Assembly (NCBI GenBank): GCA_963693365.1
Contig: CAVNZM010000007.1
Span: forward strand, 8,866,001 to 8,930,000
DNA length: 64,000 bases
Reading direction: 5' to 3'
From: Amoebidium appalachense
Taxonomy: Eukaryota > Ichthyosporea
The position numbers and the translations under genes are program-made. The notes below the pieces were generated by a model. That model saw nothing but the letters and a program-made list of their open reading frames with translations, ran no database searches and was not told the origin of the DNA. Shown here one piece after another: positions 62,702-64,000 of this stretch (within the stretch, counting starts at the first letter, position 1; every line of letters begins with the position of its first letter).

Positions 62702-63180
62702 AATGCAAAGTACACACGGGGGAGTCCGTAGAATTTTTTTCCCGACGGAGGGGGGGGGGGACGTGATCGGGGAATTTCAGTGTTTTCTCCAGTCCCGCAT
62801 GCAACATACCAGCCTTCGTATTCAAAAAACCCAAACACCATTTCCTTTAGCAAGTAGCTGACTTTCTCACCACCAAACGTAGATGGGGGTGGGGGGGAGT
62901 GCCCACGTTCACCCACACATCCCCACGGGCATTTGCCAGCCCATCAAGGGGGGTCCAAGAGGGGGGGGGGGGGGGGGGGGGGGGGGGAGGGGGGGTGATT
63001 CTATAGTGTGCATGTGGAGGGAAAAAACGTGCAAAAACCCTCAGAATGGACGGATTTCGATGCAGTTTTTTTTTGTTTTCCCAATGGGAAGGTATGTTAA
63101 TGCAAAGTACACACGGGGGAGTCCGTAGGATTTTTTCCCGACGGAGGGGGGAACGTGATCGGGGAATTTCAAGACGAAAA
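62702..63180. repeat. Direct repeat, about 80 bp, 392 bp apart
   Basis: TTAATGCAAAGTACACACGG, GGGAGTCCGTAG, TTTCCCGACGGAGG and ACGTGATCGGGGAATTTC occur at 62,700-62,779 and again at 63,092-63,171. The spacer contains a G-run at 62,959-62,987. Confidence 0.8.
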
Positions 63181-63217
63181 ATCTAAAATCTCAATATCTG
63201 CCAAAACCCTCCGAATG

Positions 63218-63431
63218 GACGGGGGGGGGGGGGGGGGGGGGGGGGGGGGAAGGGGGGGGGGGGGGGGGAGGCATCAAACGTGATGGCTCACACACCCCCA
63301 CTGAAATTTGCTGGCCCCATAGGTGGGGTCCATGGGGGGGGGGGGTCATTGTATAGTGTGCTTTTTTTTTGTGGGGGGGGGGGGGGGGGGGGTTACACAT
63401 TGGGTGGTTATTTCCAAGGCAATGGCAACGT

Positions 63432-63462
<31 letters not shown>
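63218..63462. repeat. Poly-G and poly-C tracts
   Basis: G-runs at 63,219-63,249, 63,253-63,268, 63,333-63,345 and 63,373-63,392, and a C-run at 63,434-63,463. No gene in the spacers. Confidence 0.9.
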
Positions 63463-63466
<4 letters not shown>

Positions 63467-63479
63467 TCCCCGGCGGGCC

Positions 63480-63893
63480 CGCCGCTGCGCTGCGGAAGAT
63501 TACTCTGATCCACTCGAATCCTTTTGTCCCAAACACAGGCTTGCAGGATAAGAAAGGCCTGCACCTTGCAAAGCTGGATGCCTATTTGCATCAGAAGGGA
63601 ACTTCGACCCCAGCCCCAGGCTTGAAGGACGTGGCAATTGCCTAAAGTTCCTGCCGCTACAGCTGCAGTTGTTCCTAGCGGGCTTAACGCCTGCTGAAGC
63701 ACGGGGGACTCCACGGGGGGATCTGCCTCTTCCAGTGAAAAGAAAAATATTCCCATACAACAGCTGCTATATTCGACTGCAAGAAGGTGAGGAGGGAGTG
63801 TATCTTAGGGTGGTGGGGTGTAAGGAGTTTTATGGTCGGCGATCCGCACTGCAGTTTCAGGTATGGTTGGCGTATTTATTCAGGACGTACTGA
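63480..63893 (+). CDS. Possible exons of an unrecognised gene
   Basis: The plus strand reads RKITLIHSNPFVPNTGLQDK then KGLHLAKLDAYLHQKG to a TAA near 63,643. In another frame, from a possible acceptor CTACAG at 63,662, it reads LFLAGLTPAEARGTPRGDLP, then RKIFPYNSCYIRLQEGEEGVYLRVVG to a stop at 63,893. Composition is protein-like after kilobases of repeats, but splice sites are not decisive and I recognise no family. Confidence 0.3.
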
Positions 63894-64000
63894 CAAAATA
63901 GTAAGTATAGCTCTAGTATAGCGTGATGATATTCTTAGGAGCTTCCTAAGGTATGCGATATATATCTTTGCGTTTTTTTGCGTTTTTTTTTTTTTTTCTT
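63894..64000. other. End of window, nothing recognised
   Basis: AT-rich sequence ending in a T-run that reaches the window border. Confidence 0.5.

Overview
The window is eukaryotic and dominated by transposable elements. Spliced genes with GT-AG introns, very long (GT)n/(CA)n tracts, poly-G/poly-C runs, LTR retrotransposons, a tyrosine-recombinase retrotransposon, a LINE and a THAP-domain P-type DNA transposon rule out a bacterial origin. The one clear host gene is a short-chain dehydrogenase of the SDR16C (retinol/hydroxysteroid dehydrogenase-like) type. Together with the THAP/P element this suggests a holozoan (an early animal or unicellular relative), but I cannot name the organism.

Layout. 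1-1.1 kb: no gene. 1.1-1.56 kb: a minus-strand LTR with an adjacent primer-binding site. 1.6-8.9 kb: a degenerate plus-strand Ty3/gypsy coding region without its own visible LTRs. 9-10.9 kb: no gene. 10.9-12.7 kb: a small minus-strand Ty1/copia derivative with gag only. 12.85-43.23 kb: the seven-exon SDR gene on the plus strand. Its last intron is about 26 kb and holds a minus-strand copia element (17,764-43,011) with 888/887-bp LTRs and a CACGT target duplication. That copia element is split by further insertions: a reverse-transcriptase element (about 21.0-39.6 kb) which itself seems split by a block (about 22.6-38.7 kb). The block carries 358-bp tandem repeats, a minus-strand gene fragment, a repeat-rich arm containing a complete Ngaro-type element (29,041-34,459), and an unidentified three-exon gene (35.87-37.32 kb).

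43.2-44.2 kb: SDR downstream region with a tandem copy of its 3' coding end. 44.2-48.6 kb: a second gypsy-like element with promoter, primer-binding site, gag and protease but no polymerase. 48.6-50.2 kb: AT-rich sequence and 124-bp repeats. 50.2-62.7 kb: a second, inverted copy of the repeat-rich arm at 27.7-35.6 kb. It is interrupted by a solo copia-type LTR (50,322-53,614, itself containing a LINE with 10-bp target duplications) and by a P-type DNA transposon (57,510-62,442) with perfect 36-bp terminal inverted repeats and an 8-bp target duplication. 62.7-64.0 kb: short direct repeats, poly-G tracts and possible exons of an unrecognised gene.

Many ORFs are broken by single-base frameshifts at or near homopolymers. 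Some may be assembly errors rather than decay. Product calls come from motifs read by eye; no database search was possible.
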